Assembly (NCBI GenBank): GCA_902780635.1
Contig: CACZGH010000002.1
Span: 124,001 to 188,000, forward strand
Reading direction: 5' to 3'
DNA length: 64,000 bases
Source of the DNA: an uncultured Prevotellaceae bacterium
GTDB lineage: Bacteria; Bacteroidota; Bacteroidia; Bacteroidales; Bacteroidaceae
In this document: piece after piece, positions 34,636 through 43,484 of the stretch
Layout: the number at the start of each line of letters is the position of its first letter
How positions within the stretch are numbered: the first letter of the stretch is position 1
Position numbers and translations under genes: made by a program
Notes under the pieces: generated by a model
What the model saw: the letters and a program-made list of their open reading frames with translations, nothing else
Told to the model about the DNA's origin: nothing
The model's database searches: none

Positions 34636-35798
34636 TTATGGTCTTTGAATTCTGGTTTCAGGAAATGATGTTCTCATGGCAAGAGCAACCGCTTCGCCTA
34701 CCAAGGCATATTCTGCCAGCAAATAATGGCTTTCTTCATTCCTTGTAATTGTATTACCAGCAATTTCTGCTGTTTTCAACAGCTGTTTTCGGAACACCAT
34801 GTCATTGAGACTAGTCGCACAGCCAATAGCAAAAGCAGTTCCTGATGGACTTAAATTGAAAATGATGGGTCCACAGTCAATGTCAAATTGATACATGGTT
34901 CTTCTGTCTATGTATTCTCTAATGCCGGTAAAAGGAAAGCGTTGCTTGAAGAGTTTTTTCAGAAGCTTATATTGTTCTTTTGCGAAAACATCATCAACCA
35001 AAGACAGATAGTAACAGTTGAGGGCAGAATAAGATCCTTTTATGGGCAATACAACGGTAGAGCTATAATAATCTTCGGATAAAAACGAAGCCAATAGTCC
35101 TGTTTCCTGGTCTGTCCATTCTGTTTTTGCTCTTTCCACCCATTTGTCAACAGTAGGTTGATATTTCCCGTTATATAGTTTTGAATAGTCTGAGAGCGCG
35201 ACAATAGCCACCAGCTGTCAGGGAGATAAATATTTTCATTTGGGTATGTCTCTAAGTTCAACGACGGAGACAGGAGCATCCTACGATGCATTGCTTCACA
35301 TATAGCGTGATAGAGAAAATCATATTTGTCACCGCCACCAATTTGTTTAAATCTGCCCATCATCCAGGTGATATGGCTCAGATATGACATGTGGCTGTTG
35401 TTTCCCTTCAAACTTACAAGAGGATCCTCATGCCATGACACACTGTCATATTCTCTGATTTTTGTGGACAAGGCGATGTCGATAATCCGTTCTATGTTCT
35501 TGATGGCCATGTCTCTGTGATGAGGAAAGAGCATGGCAATGTTAGCCATTGCCGCAGAGGTCATGGAGCAAGTGTATAGCGCCCATTCTCCTTGAAACTG
35601 AGTTCCTATACCATTGGGCATCTCATTGAATAGTTGTTCGGGACTTGTCACCACCTTGGAAAGCAAATACTTCGCCCGACGGATGATTTCCTTTTCTTCT
35701 TTGTCAAGCTTCCCATGGCCGTATGTCGCGCACATGACCCATATCACTTTTATGATAATAGGAATGGTAATTACAAGAATGATGAATATCATGAGCAT
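34636..35798 (-). pseudogene. Membrane-anchored alpha/alpha-barrel-like protein, split by a frameshift
   Basis: The first frame (35798 to about 35213) has an N-terminal membrane segment (IFIILVITIPIIIKVIWVM), then MPNGIGTQFQGEWALYTCSM, SYLSHITWMMGRFKQIGGG and YPNENIYLPDSW, after which it turns into nonsense. The second frame begins VAIVALSDYSKLYNGKYQPT and continues smoothly to 34636 (RPFAFAIGCATS-type region, ESHYLLAEYALVGEA). One extra G in the run near 35210-35212 (TGGTGG to TGGGTGG) joins them into one protein of about 385 residues. The helical repeat pattern resembles linalool dehydratase/isomerase-like alpha/alpha barrels, but I am unsure. Either a real mutation or an assembly error. 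Confidence 0.65.
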
Positions 35799-35805
35799 TT
35801 TTATT

Positions 35806-36135
35806 TCAATGATAGCGGTAATGTTTCCTCTTTTTCAGATACTGATAGTCGTTCTCATGTCGATATGCCTCTTGCTCAAAGCGGATATGGAAGTAGGCTT
35901 TCGTCCAATCCCGGTATTTGAAGTACAGAATCAGCCATTCGATGCCATACCAGATGAAGAAAGGGATATAGAGCAGTTCCTTCTGCTGGGCCGCATGAAT
36001 GAGTTCATGATTCAGGTCCCTGGTGTTCAATGGCCTTATAGAGAAGACAAAGCCAAATAGACAGATGGCCAGATAATTTCCGCCAAACGGATGTCGTTTG
36101 ACTAGATATACTTTATGTCGTTTCCTTCCTTTCAT
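35806..36135 (-). CDS. Small membrane-associated protein with HELIH zinc-protease-like motif
   Basis: 109 residues. A hydrophobic segment near 22-34 is followed by RDLNHELIHAAQQKELLYIPFF, in which HELIH fits the HExxH metal-binding signature of zinc metallopeptidases, and by a second hydrophobic segment (IWYGIEWLILYFKY). The end is rich in basic and aromatic residues (EAYRHENDYQYL); the Glu of FEQEAYRHE could be a third ligand. Similar small proteins are common in Bacteroidota, but no activity is established to my knowledge. It lies 7 bp upstream of the frameshifted gene and probably starts that operon. Confidence 0.6.
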   Translation of the reverse strand: MKGRKRHKVYLVKRHPFGGNYLAICLFGFVFSIRPLNTRDLNHELIHAAQQKELLYIPFFIWYGIEWLILYFKYRDWTKAYFHIRFEQEAYRHENDYQYLKKRKHYRYH

Positions 36136-36221
36136 ATTTTTCGTGAGGATGTGGTATTGAGAATCTGGTGCGGATTAGGGCTTTGGACGTTGTATTTGTA
36201 TTGTTTATTTGATATTCTATA

Positions 36222-37358
36222 TCAGGATTGTAGTGTCTTCTCTATCCAGAGTTGAAAGAAGCGGTCATAGACGCTGTAAACATTGTCGTTTCGAGTAACA
36301 AAGTCCTTTTCCAACAACCCTCTCACGGCAGAGACTACAGAACTAGTCGATGGCAGGCGGTATTTGTGAACAAACTTGCCACCCGAAATGTTTTTTACCC
36401 GTCCTTCAGCAGCTATGGCCAGAAATACATTACGCTGCTTCTCCGGCATCTGACGCAGCAGTTCACTGTAGTATGCCGACGACAGTTGCAGATGAGTATT
36501 AATGGCCTTGTCTATCATCTCCACACCACAAGTTTCACCCTTTGGCGTCAACATGTAGAGCATGTTCATGATGCGTTGCACATTGGCCGTGATACCCTCA
36601 AACTGTTGATAGACAGATGCCACCACCTCGTAGGATATTCGTCGGTCACCATTTTTGGCAAACTGCGGCTCGACGAATGCCCAATAATGTTCCAGCGGAA
36701 TCGCTTCTAGACTCATCGGCATCACCGACTGGTAGAAAGGACGTGAGGGGGAGAGAAACATCTCACTCATCATGTGCCGCTGTGAACCTGCAAAGATGAA
36801 GTTGGCATTCGTACACTTTTGAATCTGCGTACGCAAGGCTGCCTCCACATTTTGATTGCCATGATAGTAGAGAATCTGTTGGAATTCATCAATGGCCACC
36901 AGACAGTGTTTCTCTGCCGCGGCCAAATAGGCGAAAATCTCGTCGAGTGTTGTTTGTGGAGCAACCATCGTTCCGACACCAAGGCCCCACACAGGATTGC
37001 CATTGATATCAAAGGAAATCTCTGAACGTACAGACAACAACGCATTCAGGAAGCCCTCCCATACCCTGCGTCCTTTAGGCTTCAGCGCATCAAGTATAGA
37101 CTTTCCGAATACGCTGACGAAGTCGTGCAACGAGTTGGTGGCATAGATATCGATCAGAAAACAATAATAGTCATCTTTGATACTGGCTTGTTGGAAACAA
37201 TGCCGTATCAAGTCGGTCTTGCCCACACGACGTGGTGACATCAGTGCCACGTTATTACCATTAGTCAGGAGGTTGGTAAGCATGGTTGTCTCTTCCACTC
37301 GGTCGCAGAAATATTCTGGCCCTGCATAGCCATTGGTTACAAAGGGATTGTCAATCAT
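36222..37358 (-). CDS. ATP-binding protein of the archaeal-type AAA ATPase family
   Basis: 378 residues, soluble. Opens with IDNPFVTNGYAGPEYFCDR, typical for this family, then a Walker A of the form MSPRRVGKTDL near residues 39-50, a Walker B CLVAIDEFQQI near 151-160 and a sensor-like NFIFAGSQRHMM. The C-terminal third contains a winged-helix-like region (GGKFVHKYRLPSTSSVVSAVRGLLEKDFV). Members occur widely in Bacteroidota in many copies; some accompany defence or mobile regions, but this one stands alone. Function unknown. Confidence 0.85.
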   Translation of the reverse strand: MIDNPFVTNGYAGPEYFCDRVEETTMLTNLLTNGNNVALMSPRRVGKTDLIRHCFQQASIKDDYYCFLIDIYATNSLHDFVSVFGKSILDALKPKGRRVWEGFLNALLSVRSEISFDINGNPVWGLGVGTMVAPQTTLDEIFAYLAAAEKHCLVAIDEFQQILYYHGNQNVEAALRTQIQKCTNANFIFAGSQRHMMSEMFLSPSRPFYQSVMPMSLEAIPLEHYWAFVEPQFAKNGDRRISYEVVASVYQQFEGITANVQRIMNMLYMLTPKGETCGVEMIDKAINTHLQLSSAYYSELLRQMPEKQRNVFLAIAAEGRVKNISGGKFVHKYRLPSTSSVVSAVRGLLEKDFVTRNDNVYSVYDRFFQLWIEKTLQS

Positions 37359-37452
37359 ATCTTCTTACTTTTTCCTACAAAGATAATACTTTTATCGTAA
37401 TTATCAAAAAAAGATTATCTAAAAATGACAATTTTTTCTTAAAATACAATTT

Positions 37453-37487
37453 TTTGTCCCCATATAATAAAAAAATTTGTACATTTG
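37453..37487 (+). promoter_or_regulatory. Promoter of the M50 protease gene
   Basis: A -7 TACATTTG (37480-37487) lies 30 nt before the ATG at 37517. A TTTG at 37453-37456 is 23 nt upstream, slightly far for a -33 element. Confidence 0.5.
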
Positions 37488-37516
37488 CATCATTCAGCAA
37501 AAAACTGTTTGTCATC

Positions 37517-38302
37517 ATGAATATTGAACGTGAACAAGAACCCCAGAATGGGCTTACTTTCAATTGGTTGAACCTCTTTTTGGGAGTGGCCTTTTTTATG
37601 TGGTTGACAGAAGGTAGTAATTTGTTTACTGACGATTGGACCTTCTATATCTATCTAGCCCTCGTTGTTGTCATTCACGAGTTGGGCCATGTCATTGTCG
37701 GCAAGTCTTTTGGGTGCTTTATCAAAGAGATGCAGGTGTTTTTCCTCCCATTTGTAAGCTATCAACCCAGACATGTTTTTGAAGGCACTTCATGGAGAAA
37801 CATCAAATGGAGTTTGGGAGTTCTTCCCCTCGGTGGTGTCACTGTGTTCAAGTCACGGGGATCAAATGACGAAAACGATGTGGATGGCTTGAATACGGGA
37901 AGTCTGAAAATAGTGATGAAATCAGCGACTTCACCTTATATCGAAGACAAACCAGCATGGCAGCGTCTGCTTATATCCGCAGCGGGGGTGTTGTTTAATA
38001 TCGGCACATTTCTCATTTTATATGTTGCCTTGCCCTACATGTCTTTGGGGTGCTATGACTCTTTGCGGCCGTTAGCGTTGATGTCTCTTTTTATAGCTGT
38101 GCTGAATATTCTTCCCATTTATCCTCTTGATGGTGGGGCGATCGTGTTTGCGCTATACGAGATGATAACAGGCAAGAAGCCTTCGCCAGGGTTTACCAAG
38201 GTTTGCGGTTGGATAGGTTTTGTCTTTATTGTCCTGTTCTTTTGGGTGTTCCCAGAGTGGCTGAACGGCATTTTGGACAGCGTATTCGGATTGTTCTTTT
38301 GA
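37517..38302 (+). CDS. M50-family (site-2 protease-like) membrane metalloprotease
   Basis: 261 residues from the ATG at 37517, chosen because the longer upstream frame runs through the promoter. The zinc motif HELGH is near residues 54-58 (VVVIHELGHVIVGKSFG), and NILPIYPLDGGAIV near 195-208 supplies the third ligand Asp, both within hydrophobic segments. This is the site-2 protease layout: intramembrane cleavage of regulators such as anti-sigma factors. No PDZ domain is seen between the two motifs, so it resembles minimal M50 proteins rather than RseP. Convergent with the downstream membrane protein pair. Confidence 0.85.
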   Translation: MNIEREQEPQNGLTFNWLNLFLGVAFFMWLTEGSNLFTDDWTFYIYLALVVVIHELGHVIVGKSFGCFIKEMQVFFLPFVSYQPRHVFEGTSWRNIKWSLGVLPLGGVTVFKSRGSNDENDVDGLNTGSLKIVMKSATSPYIEDKPAWQRLLISAAGVLFNIGTFLILYVALPYMSLGCYDSLRPLALMSLFIAVLNILPIYPLDGGAIVFALYEMITGKKPSPGFTKVCGWIGFVFIVLFFWVFPEWLNGILDSVFGLFF

Positions 38303-38312
38303 TAATGCCTTT

Positions 38313-39242
38313 TCATTTTCTCCAAGACCGACCATCCTTCATTCCCTCTAATGATGCGCTGACGTAGGAGACGAGGGCATTGTTGCCTACGATGTTGAGT
38401 CGTGTGCTAGCTATGATGTTCGTCTGGAAAAAGTCGGGATAGACGGTGGCGAAATTGTCGCATACCTTGTCAGCGATGCCGAAGAGGGTGGCATAGACGA
38501 GGTATTCTTTCCACAAGGGCATCTCTCTGATTTCGCGCTCATCGATGAGTGAGAAGTCGAGCAGATATTTGCGCAGCCCGAGCAACTGTTGTGGCGTTTC
38601 GGGGGCATTGGCGAGTGCCTTCTCTCTGTCATTCAACTTGGCGATTTCTTTGAAGAAAGGCACGTCGTTGTGGCGGATATACTGCTGCAGCTCGCGTGGT
38701 TGCAGGATGCCGTCGGCTCCGGCGGCCCCTTCCATCAGACTGAAAAATCCCTGTTCGATGTCGGTCATGCCTTTGGGAGTGGCTTTTTTGTTGATGCTGA
38801 GCACGGTGTGTGGCTCGGCTCCATACATGGTCGACTTCCATTCTATGCAGAGGGCCTCCTTGTCAATCAACCGCAGGATAAGGGCTCCGAAAAGTCCGCT
38901 GTAGTCGGCAATATATGCTGATGAGATGGAGTTCATCACGGCGTTGGCCACCTTGAGGTCGCCGCCGGCCGGGGCGTCGCGGTAGTATTCGAGTCCCCTG
39001 GCCAATTTCCGTCTCAGCAGACTTCGGCGCAACGGTTGGAACGAGATGACATACCAGATGGTGTAGAACACTTTGCGCCACATGCCCACGAACAGGATGA
39101 CAAGGCCCACGGGCACAAAAATGGTGCCGAGTATGGTCATGATGATTTCGAGCCATTCGGGCATGATAGAGAGCCATAGCCCAGAAGCCACCTGTGAAGA
39201 GATGGTGGCCGGTATCAATAGAAATGTGAATGGACTGATCAT
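38313..39242 (-). CDS. Membrane protein of unknown function (DUF2207 C-terminal-like), paralog 1
   Basis: 309 residues if the ATG at 39242 is used; a frame to 39323 also exists and would overlap the upstream gene. Two hydrophobic segments near the start (MISPFTFLLIPATISS and IIMTILGTIFVPVGLVILFV) precede a cytoplasmic part. The region LGLRKYLLDFSLIDEREIRE...LWKEYLVYATLFGIADKV is very like the C-terminal soluble part of DUF2207 membrane proteins, though the N-terminal extracytoplasmic domain is missing. Paralogous to 39298-40374, sharing WYVISFQPLRR versus WYVCSLKPLRK. Role unknown. Confidence 0.65.
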   Translation of the reverse strand: MISPFTFLLIPATISSQVASGLWLSIMPEWLEIIMTILGTIFVPVGLVILFVGMWRKVFYTIWYVISFQPLRRSLLRRKLARGLEYYRDAPAGGDLKVANAVMNSISSAYIADYSGLFGALILRLIDKEALCIEWKSTMYGAEPHTVLSINKKATPKGMTDIEQGFFSLMEGAAGADGILQPRELQQYIRHNDVPFFKEIAKLNDREKALANAPETPQQLLGLRKYLLDFSLIDEREIREMPLWKEYLVYATLFGIADKVCDNFATVYPDFFQTNIIASTRLNIVGNNALVSYVSASLEGMKDGRSWRK

Positions 39243-39297
39243 ATAGAAAGAATCGTATGATATCAATAATATGAAAGGCAAAGCATATCCTGCCCGA

Positions 39298-40374
39298 TCA
39301 GATGTCGTATAGCTCTTCGGCATGCCATGCGAGTGAGAGGCGGCCCCTGTGAGCCGACACAGCTTCGTCGACGGCGGGAGTGGCCTCGCTCACGGAGTCC
39401 ATCATCTGCCGGAGCAACTGGCGGTGGGGCTTGCTGTTTTGGAGCAGATAGAACAGTGGATGGCTGTCGCCAGGGTGTGGCGGCATGAGCTGTGAGAGAT
39501 GTCGCCAGGTAGAGTTTTCGATTCCGAAGAGATAGGCGAAGGTCATGTATTCCGGCCATACGCGTTGCAGTTCGGGCAGGCGTCCGGTGTATTCGCTGGG
39601 GGCGTTATAGGAGTTGGGCAGTCCTTTGAGAAACCGCTTCATGCCAAGGATGTTGCCTATGTCGCGGCGGCTGTAGGCATCGAGACGTATGCCTGTGTTG
39701 AGCAGGTCGGCGAAACGGTATTGGTTGTCGAAGTTGTATTTATAGATACCTTTGTCTTTGTGGCCATAGGCGATGACCTTTCTCACCATGTCCGGGTCGA
39801 GTCGCTCGCCGACGGGGGCACACTGTTCGAGAAAGGTGTAGAGCGACTTCTCGAAGTCCTGGTCGAGACCGTCGCTCGGTGAGACGGACCACGGTCCCAG
39901 GCATAGGAAAGGCTGATTGTCACGGGTCATGTTGAAACGGACGGCTCCCCTCGTGAGCAACCTCCACAAGGCGGCTCTCGCCGCAGGTGTCTTGTCACGG
40001 TAGAACGCTGGCGAGAGTTTGAATTTCATCATGTGTGTGTCGAGAACACTGCCATAGAGAGCAAGAAAGGGATAGGGCTTGGGGCTGAAGCCCGCATAGC
40101 GTATCTTTCGCAACCATTTTCGCAGCGGTTTGAGAGAGCACACATACCAGACAAACATCATCAATTTGATGAGCAGTTCTATATCAGAGATAACTTTCTT
40201 GGGGTTCCCTCTGATGGAGAAGTAGATGATTCGGAACATCCAGATGAAGAAGAGCAGTCCGAAGAAGAGAATCATCGAGTCGTTGAAATTCTGGTCGCTC
40301 ACAAAGCACAGGTACGCGATGATGCCGAGGGTGATGAGTTTCGGCAAGTATTTCTTTAGGAGATATTTCTTCAT
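39298..40374 (-). CDS. Membrane protein of unknown function (DUF2207 C-terminal-like), paralog 2
   Basis: 358 residues. Two N-terminal hydrophobic segments (ITLGIIAYLCFV and MILFFGLLFFIWMFRIIYF) are followed by a soluble domain with SLKPLRKWLRKIRYAGFSPKPYP, and, near the end, LGMKRFLKGLPNSYNAPSEYTG...VWPEYMTFAYLFGIENS, parallel to the SLIDERE...YATLFGIAD region of the neighbour. The C-terminus ends at the start region of paralog 1, so the two are co-transcribed. Both probably descend from one duplicated gene. Function unknown. Confidence 0.7.
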   Translation of the reverse strand: MKKYLLKKYLPKLITLGIIAYLCFVSDQNFNDSMILFFGLLFFIWMFRIIYFSIRGNPKKVISDIELLIKLMMFVWYVCSLKPLRKWLRKIRYAGFSPKPYPFLALYGSVLDTHMMKFKLSPAFYRDKTPAARAALWRLLTRGAVRFNMTRDNQPFLCLGPWSVSPSDGLDQDFEKSLYTFLEQCAPVGERLDPDMVRKVIAYGHKDKGIYKYNFDNQYRFADLLNTGIRLDAYSRRDIGNILGMKRFLKGLPNSYNAPSEYTGRLPELQRVWPEYMTFAYLFGIENSTWRHLSQLMPPHPGDSHPLFYLLQNSKPHRQLLRQMMDSVSEATPAVDEAVSAHRGRLSLAWHAEELYDI

Positions 40375-40645
40375 AGGGCACTGGAGGTGTAAAATGATAC
40401 GACTTTTCCATCACTTATCCATCACTTTGACTCACGTGTGAATCACGAGGACTGCTGTGAACACATGCTTTTCTCGGCATTTTTATCTTTCTGCAAAAAT
40501 ACAACAGTATCGTCAATCAACCAAAAATGAAAGGGAAAAAATAATCAAAAAACTCCGTACCAGTGATTCTCCCTGATTCCATACAATAAATGGGGTAGTT
40601 CATACAGTCAACGAGAAAGGAAAGCGTGGTTTTGAAATAATATGA

Positions 40646-40653
40646 TAATTTTG
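40646..40653 (+). promoter_or_regulatory. -7 box before the YiiX-like hydrolase gene
   Basis: TAATTTTG, 6 nt before the ATG of a 25-codon frame (40660) and 85 nt before the main gene at 40739. No clean -33 was seen. Confidence 0.5.
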
Positions 40654-40659
40654 CAATGT

Positions 40660-40737
40660 ATGAAGAAAAAGAGTGAAAAGTGGTTGAAAAGAGTCTACCG
40701 CATACTCACCTATAATAAGACATTTAAACATATCTAA
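40660..40737 (+). CDS. Possible leader peptide, 25 residues
   Basis: An ATG just after the -7 box opens a highly basic frame (MKKKSEKWLKRVYRILTY and onward) that ends in TAA at 40735-40737, one base before the ATG of the YiiX-like gene. It is in a different frame from that gene. It could be a translated leader that couples initiation, or a chance ORF. Confidence 0.3.
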   Translation: MKKKSEKWLKRVYRILTYNKTFKHI

Positions 40738-40738
40738 A

Positions 40739-41317
40739 ATGAAAAAGAAAAAGGTTTTTGGAATACTGTTAGTCATCGTGGTGTTATTTCTAGGCATCAA
40801 ATACTGCTCAGGACAGACATCAGCAGACAAATTGAAGGAGGGCGACCTTATTTTCCATACGTCAAAGTCTGAGCAGTCTCCTTTCATCCAGTACGCCACG
40901 ATGTCGGCGCTGAGCCATTGCGGCATCATCATCGAAAAAGGAAATGGCTTGTATGTATTGGAGGCTACAGGAAAGTTGAAACTAACTCCACTGCAAGAAT
41001 TCATCAACCGGGGTAAAGGAAAACAATGGTGGGCGAAGCGAGTGATCGACAAACCCGTCAAAGTGAAATACAGCCACCTGCTTGGCCGTCGCTATGACAC
41101 GTCGTTCAAGCCCGACAACAACCTGTTTTATTGTTCGGAACTGATACACCACATTTACCAGACACAGTTTGGCATTGAGTTGTGCAAATACAAGAAGGTC
41201 TCAGACTATCATCTGACCGGACTGAAGAAAAAACTCAGGCAGCGAGGCATTAATCTTAACCAGAATGTGGTGGCCCCCATTGACATCTACAATTCAAAAA
41301 AAACGCATAGCATTTGA
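40739..41317 (+). CDS. YiiX/YebB-like permuted papain-fold hydrolase
   Basis: 192 residues with an N-terminal hydrophobic segment (VFGILLVIVVLFLGIKYCSG); the Cys there could be a lipidation site, but the context is poor. The fold follows the circularly permuted NlpC/P60 pattern: GDLIFHTSKSEQS, then a His in ALSHCGIIIE and the catalytic Cys in NLFYCSELIHHIYQ. Such proteins are thought to cleave peptides, amides or lipids in the envelope. It may be translationally coupled to the short upstream frame. Stands alone on the plus strand. Confidence 0.8.
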   Translation: MKKKKVFGILLVIVVLFLGIKYCSGQTSADKLKEGDLIFHTSKSEQSPFIQYATMSALSHCGIIIEKGNGLYVLEATGKLKLTPLQEFINRGKGKQWWAKRVIDKPVKVKYSHLLGRRYDTSFKPDNNLFYCSELIHHIYQTQFGIELCKYKKVSDYHLTGLKKKLRQRGINLNQNVVAPIDIYNSKKTHSI

Positions 41318-41607
41318 GATGAACGTTCTCGTCATTCTCAATTTTCTCACCGCCATTGTGGCGCTAGTGGTGTGAGGTCCCTTTTCAGGTGGTCCGTCAA
41401 CCGTTTCTCCGCAGCCATAGGGCAAAGAATTGGTCACCACATCTTTCCCGTATTCACGAAACTTCCAATAAAATTATTGAAAATATGATAATCATTTTAT
41501 GATAAAAATGATAATTGTCGCTGCCGAGCAGATGGACGTGAATCACGTGGATTATGGGGACTTCCCCGTTCACGTTAATTGAAAATGGTTGACCTCATTT
41601 TGATCTC
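41318..41607. other. Intergenic region without a supported feature
   Basis: Convergent gap of 290 bp between the YiiX-like and LRR genes. I see AT-rich imperfect repeats (AAAATTATTGAAAATATGATAA and ATGATAAAAATGATAAT near 41470-41515) but no clear hairpin with a U-tract and no coding frame. Confidence 0.4.
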
Positions 41608-43221
41608 TTATTTGATTATTACCTTCTTTGTACTACCATCACTCATCTTAATGATGTTCAGACCCTTCTTGGGCTGAGCCAACTGATGGCCTTGCAGGTC
41701 AAAGATAGCCTTATTAGTTGTCAATGATACATATTCCATTGAAGAAATAGCCATTGGATTCTGATCTTCATCTGTCAATGCTACGATGCTACCAAAATCC
41801 TTCCACTGCTCTGCACTATTATAGGCTTCTACAGCATTGGCAGGCACATGGAGCGTAGCATTTTTGTAATTTGAGTCTACAAATACGTCCTTGCCCATTT
41901 CTGGCACTTGTTCTGCAAAGCAATATATGTCAGCAATGCTAGTGCATTTATGGAATGCGCTGTCTTCAATGCATGTCAGATTGCTTGATAGAGTGACAGT
42001 AGTGAGGTCTTCACTTTCAGAGCAGGCAATATAAGCTATCTTTCTCACATCTTCTCCCAAAACAAACTCTTTTACCTGGGGACCGAAACAACTCCTTAAT
42101 GTATAGAACTGCTCATTTTCTCTTGCCACCACCTCATTGCTGTTGATGACAACCTTGGTTAATTCGTTACACCAATAGAAAGCAATCAGATCAATACACC
42201 TTACGCTTTTAGGTATGGTGACAGATGGTAAATGAGAACACATAGTGAACGCCCATCGTCCAATGTACGTCAGATTATTTGACAATTCAACGGAAGTTAG
42301 CCTAAAACATTGTTCAAATGCATAATTACCGATGCTTGTTACGTTGTCGGACATTTTGATGGAGAGCATGCCACATCCTGCGAATGCATAATCACCAATA
42401 CTCGTCACATCTTCTCCCAAAATAATCTCCTCAACTTCAGAATAAGCGAAAATCCCTCCAAAGTTAGTTTCGCCATTATTGAAATCATAGTTTTTTGACA
42501 CTATTGTGTTGTTGTTTAGTTCAACAGTTTTCAGATTATTACATCCTTCAAACATATTAGTGGGGAGGTTCACCAAGCCCCTACCAAGAGAGACGAAGGT
42601 TAGCCCTGAACAATCCTTTATGATACCACTTTCTATACTTGTTACTCCATCGGGGATAATGAGAGAGGTTAAACCTGTACAGCCAGCGAACGCAGAATTC
42701 TCAATAGTCGTTACACTACTGGGAATAGAAATCGAAGTCAAGCCACTACAGCCTTGGAGTGACTCTTGTCCTATGGTCGTAATGCCATTAGGAATCGTCG
42801 TTCCATTACATCCCATTATCAGTTTGTTGCTGGCAGTCTCAATAATTGCGTTACAGTTTTCACGAGAGTCATAGGTGGGATTACCTTCCTCTATGACTAT
42901 GGAGGCTAAATCCGTGCAGTCTTGGAATATGGTATTTCCAATGCTTGTAACACTATTAGGGATCTTTACGGAAGTGAGTTCAGAGCAGTTGTAGAAAGCC
43001 TTCGATTCAATACTTGTCACAGTATATTCAACTTCATTTCTGACTACCGTTGATGGAATCACAACGTCTCCGGCATATTTGAGGCCGTAATCCCAACGTG
43101 CTACTTGAGCTGTTTTATTACTCGAATTAAAGGTATAGAAGATGCCGTCAACCTCTATGCCATGAGCACTGGCTACCAATGGCATCATCATGAATAAAAG
43201 GAATAATAAATGTTTATACAT
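41608..43221 (-). CDS. BspA-type leucine-rich repeat secreted protein
   Basis: 537 residues with a signal peptide (LLFLLFMMMPLVASAHG). About ten LRR_5 (BspA) repeats of 22-24 residues follow, with the form LTSVKIPNSVTSIGNTIFQDC, interrupted by two longer stretches. The tail (VSLTTNKAIFDLQGHQLAQP ... GLNIIKMSDGSTKKVIIK) is a sorting-like C-terminus. BspA-type proteins of oral and gut Bacteroidota bind host proteins or take part in adhesion; ligand unknown here. Own promoter, no operon partner. Confidence 0.88.
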   Translation of the reverse strand: MYKHLLFLLFMMMPLVASAHGIEVDGIFYTFNSSNKTAQVARWDYGLKYAGDVVIPSTVVRNEVEYTVTSIESKAFYNCSELTSVKIPNSVTSIGNTIFQDCTDLASIVIEEGNPTYDSRENCNAIIETASNKLIMGCNGTTIPNGITTIGQESLQGCSGLTSISIPSSVTTIENSAFAGCTGLTSLIIPDGVTSIESGIIKDCSGLTFVSLGRGLVNLPTNMFEGCNNLKTVELNNNTIVSKNYDFNNGETNFGGIFAYSEVEEIILGEDVTSIGDYAFAGCGMLSIKMSDNVTSIGNYAFEQCFRLTSVELSNNLTYIGRWAFTMCSHLPSVTIPKSVRCIDLIAFYWCNELTKVVINSNEVVARENEQFYTLRSCFGPQVKEFVLGEDVRKIAYIACSESEDLTTVTLSSNLTCIEDSAFHKCTSIADIYCFAEQVPEMGKDVFVDSNYKNATLHVPANAVEAYNSAEQWKDFGSIVALTDEDQNPMAISSMEYVSLTTNKAIFDLQGHQLAQPKKGLNIIKMSDGSTKKVIIK

Positions 43222-43249
43222 TGTTCGTTATGTCTGTTTAATTTGTGTG

Positions 43250-43280
43250 CAAAGGTACGTTATTATTAGCAAACAACAAA
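43250..43280 (-). promoter_or_regulatory. Promoter of the LRR protein gene
   Basis: On the minus strand a -33 TTTG (43277-43280) and a -7 TACCTTTG (43250-43257) are 19 nt apart, with a 5' UTR of about 25 nt. Confidence 0.65.
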
Positions 43281-43484
43281 GAAAAGCATAAAGAATAGAA
43301 ATATATGCATCTTAAAAGTGAACGGTTCCCTGTTCATAGGCGTTTCGTCAATGATTGAGTCGTGCAAGATTTTGGGGGCTCCTTTTACTGAAGCCATGCT
43401 GCCTAACCAGACAGCGAGAAATATTTTCATCGTTGTTTTGAATTACGGGACTCTTTCCCATGATTCAGAAGACTTTTCCCATGA

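Noticed and set aside
37286-37516. Longer N-terminus for the M50 protease gene
   Set aside because: The extension overlaps the divergent ATPase start and the protease's own promoter, and lacks conserved sequence.
43266-43430. 54-codon minus-strand ORF (starts MKIFLAVWLGSMAS) between two secreted-protein genes
   Set aside because: The start resembles a signal peptide, but the frame soon runs into the LRR gene promoter and low-complexity sequence; probably a decayed gene start.
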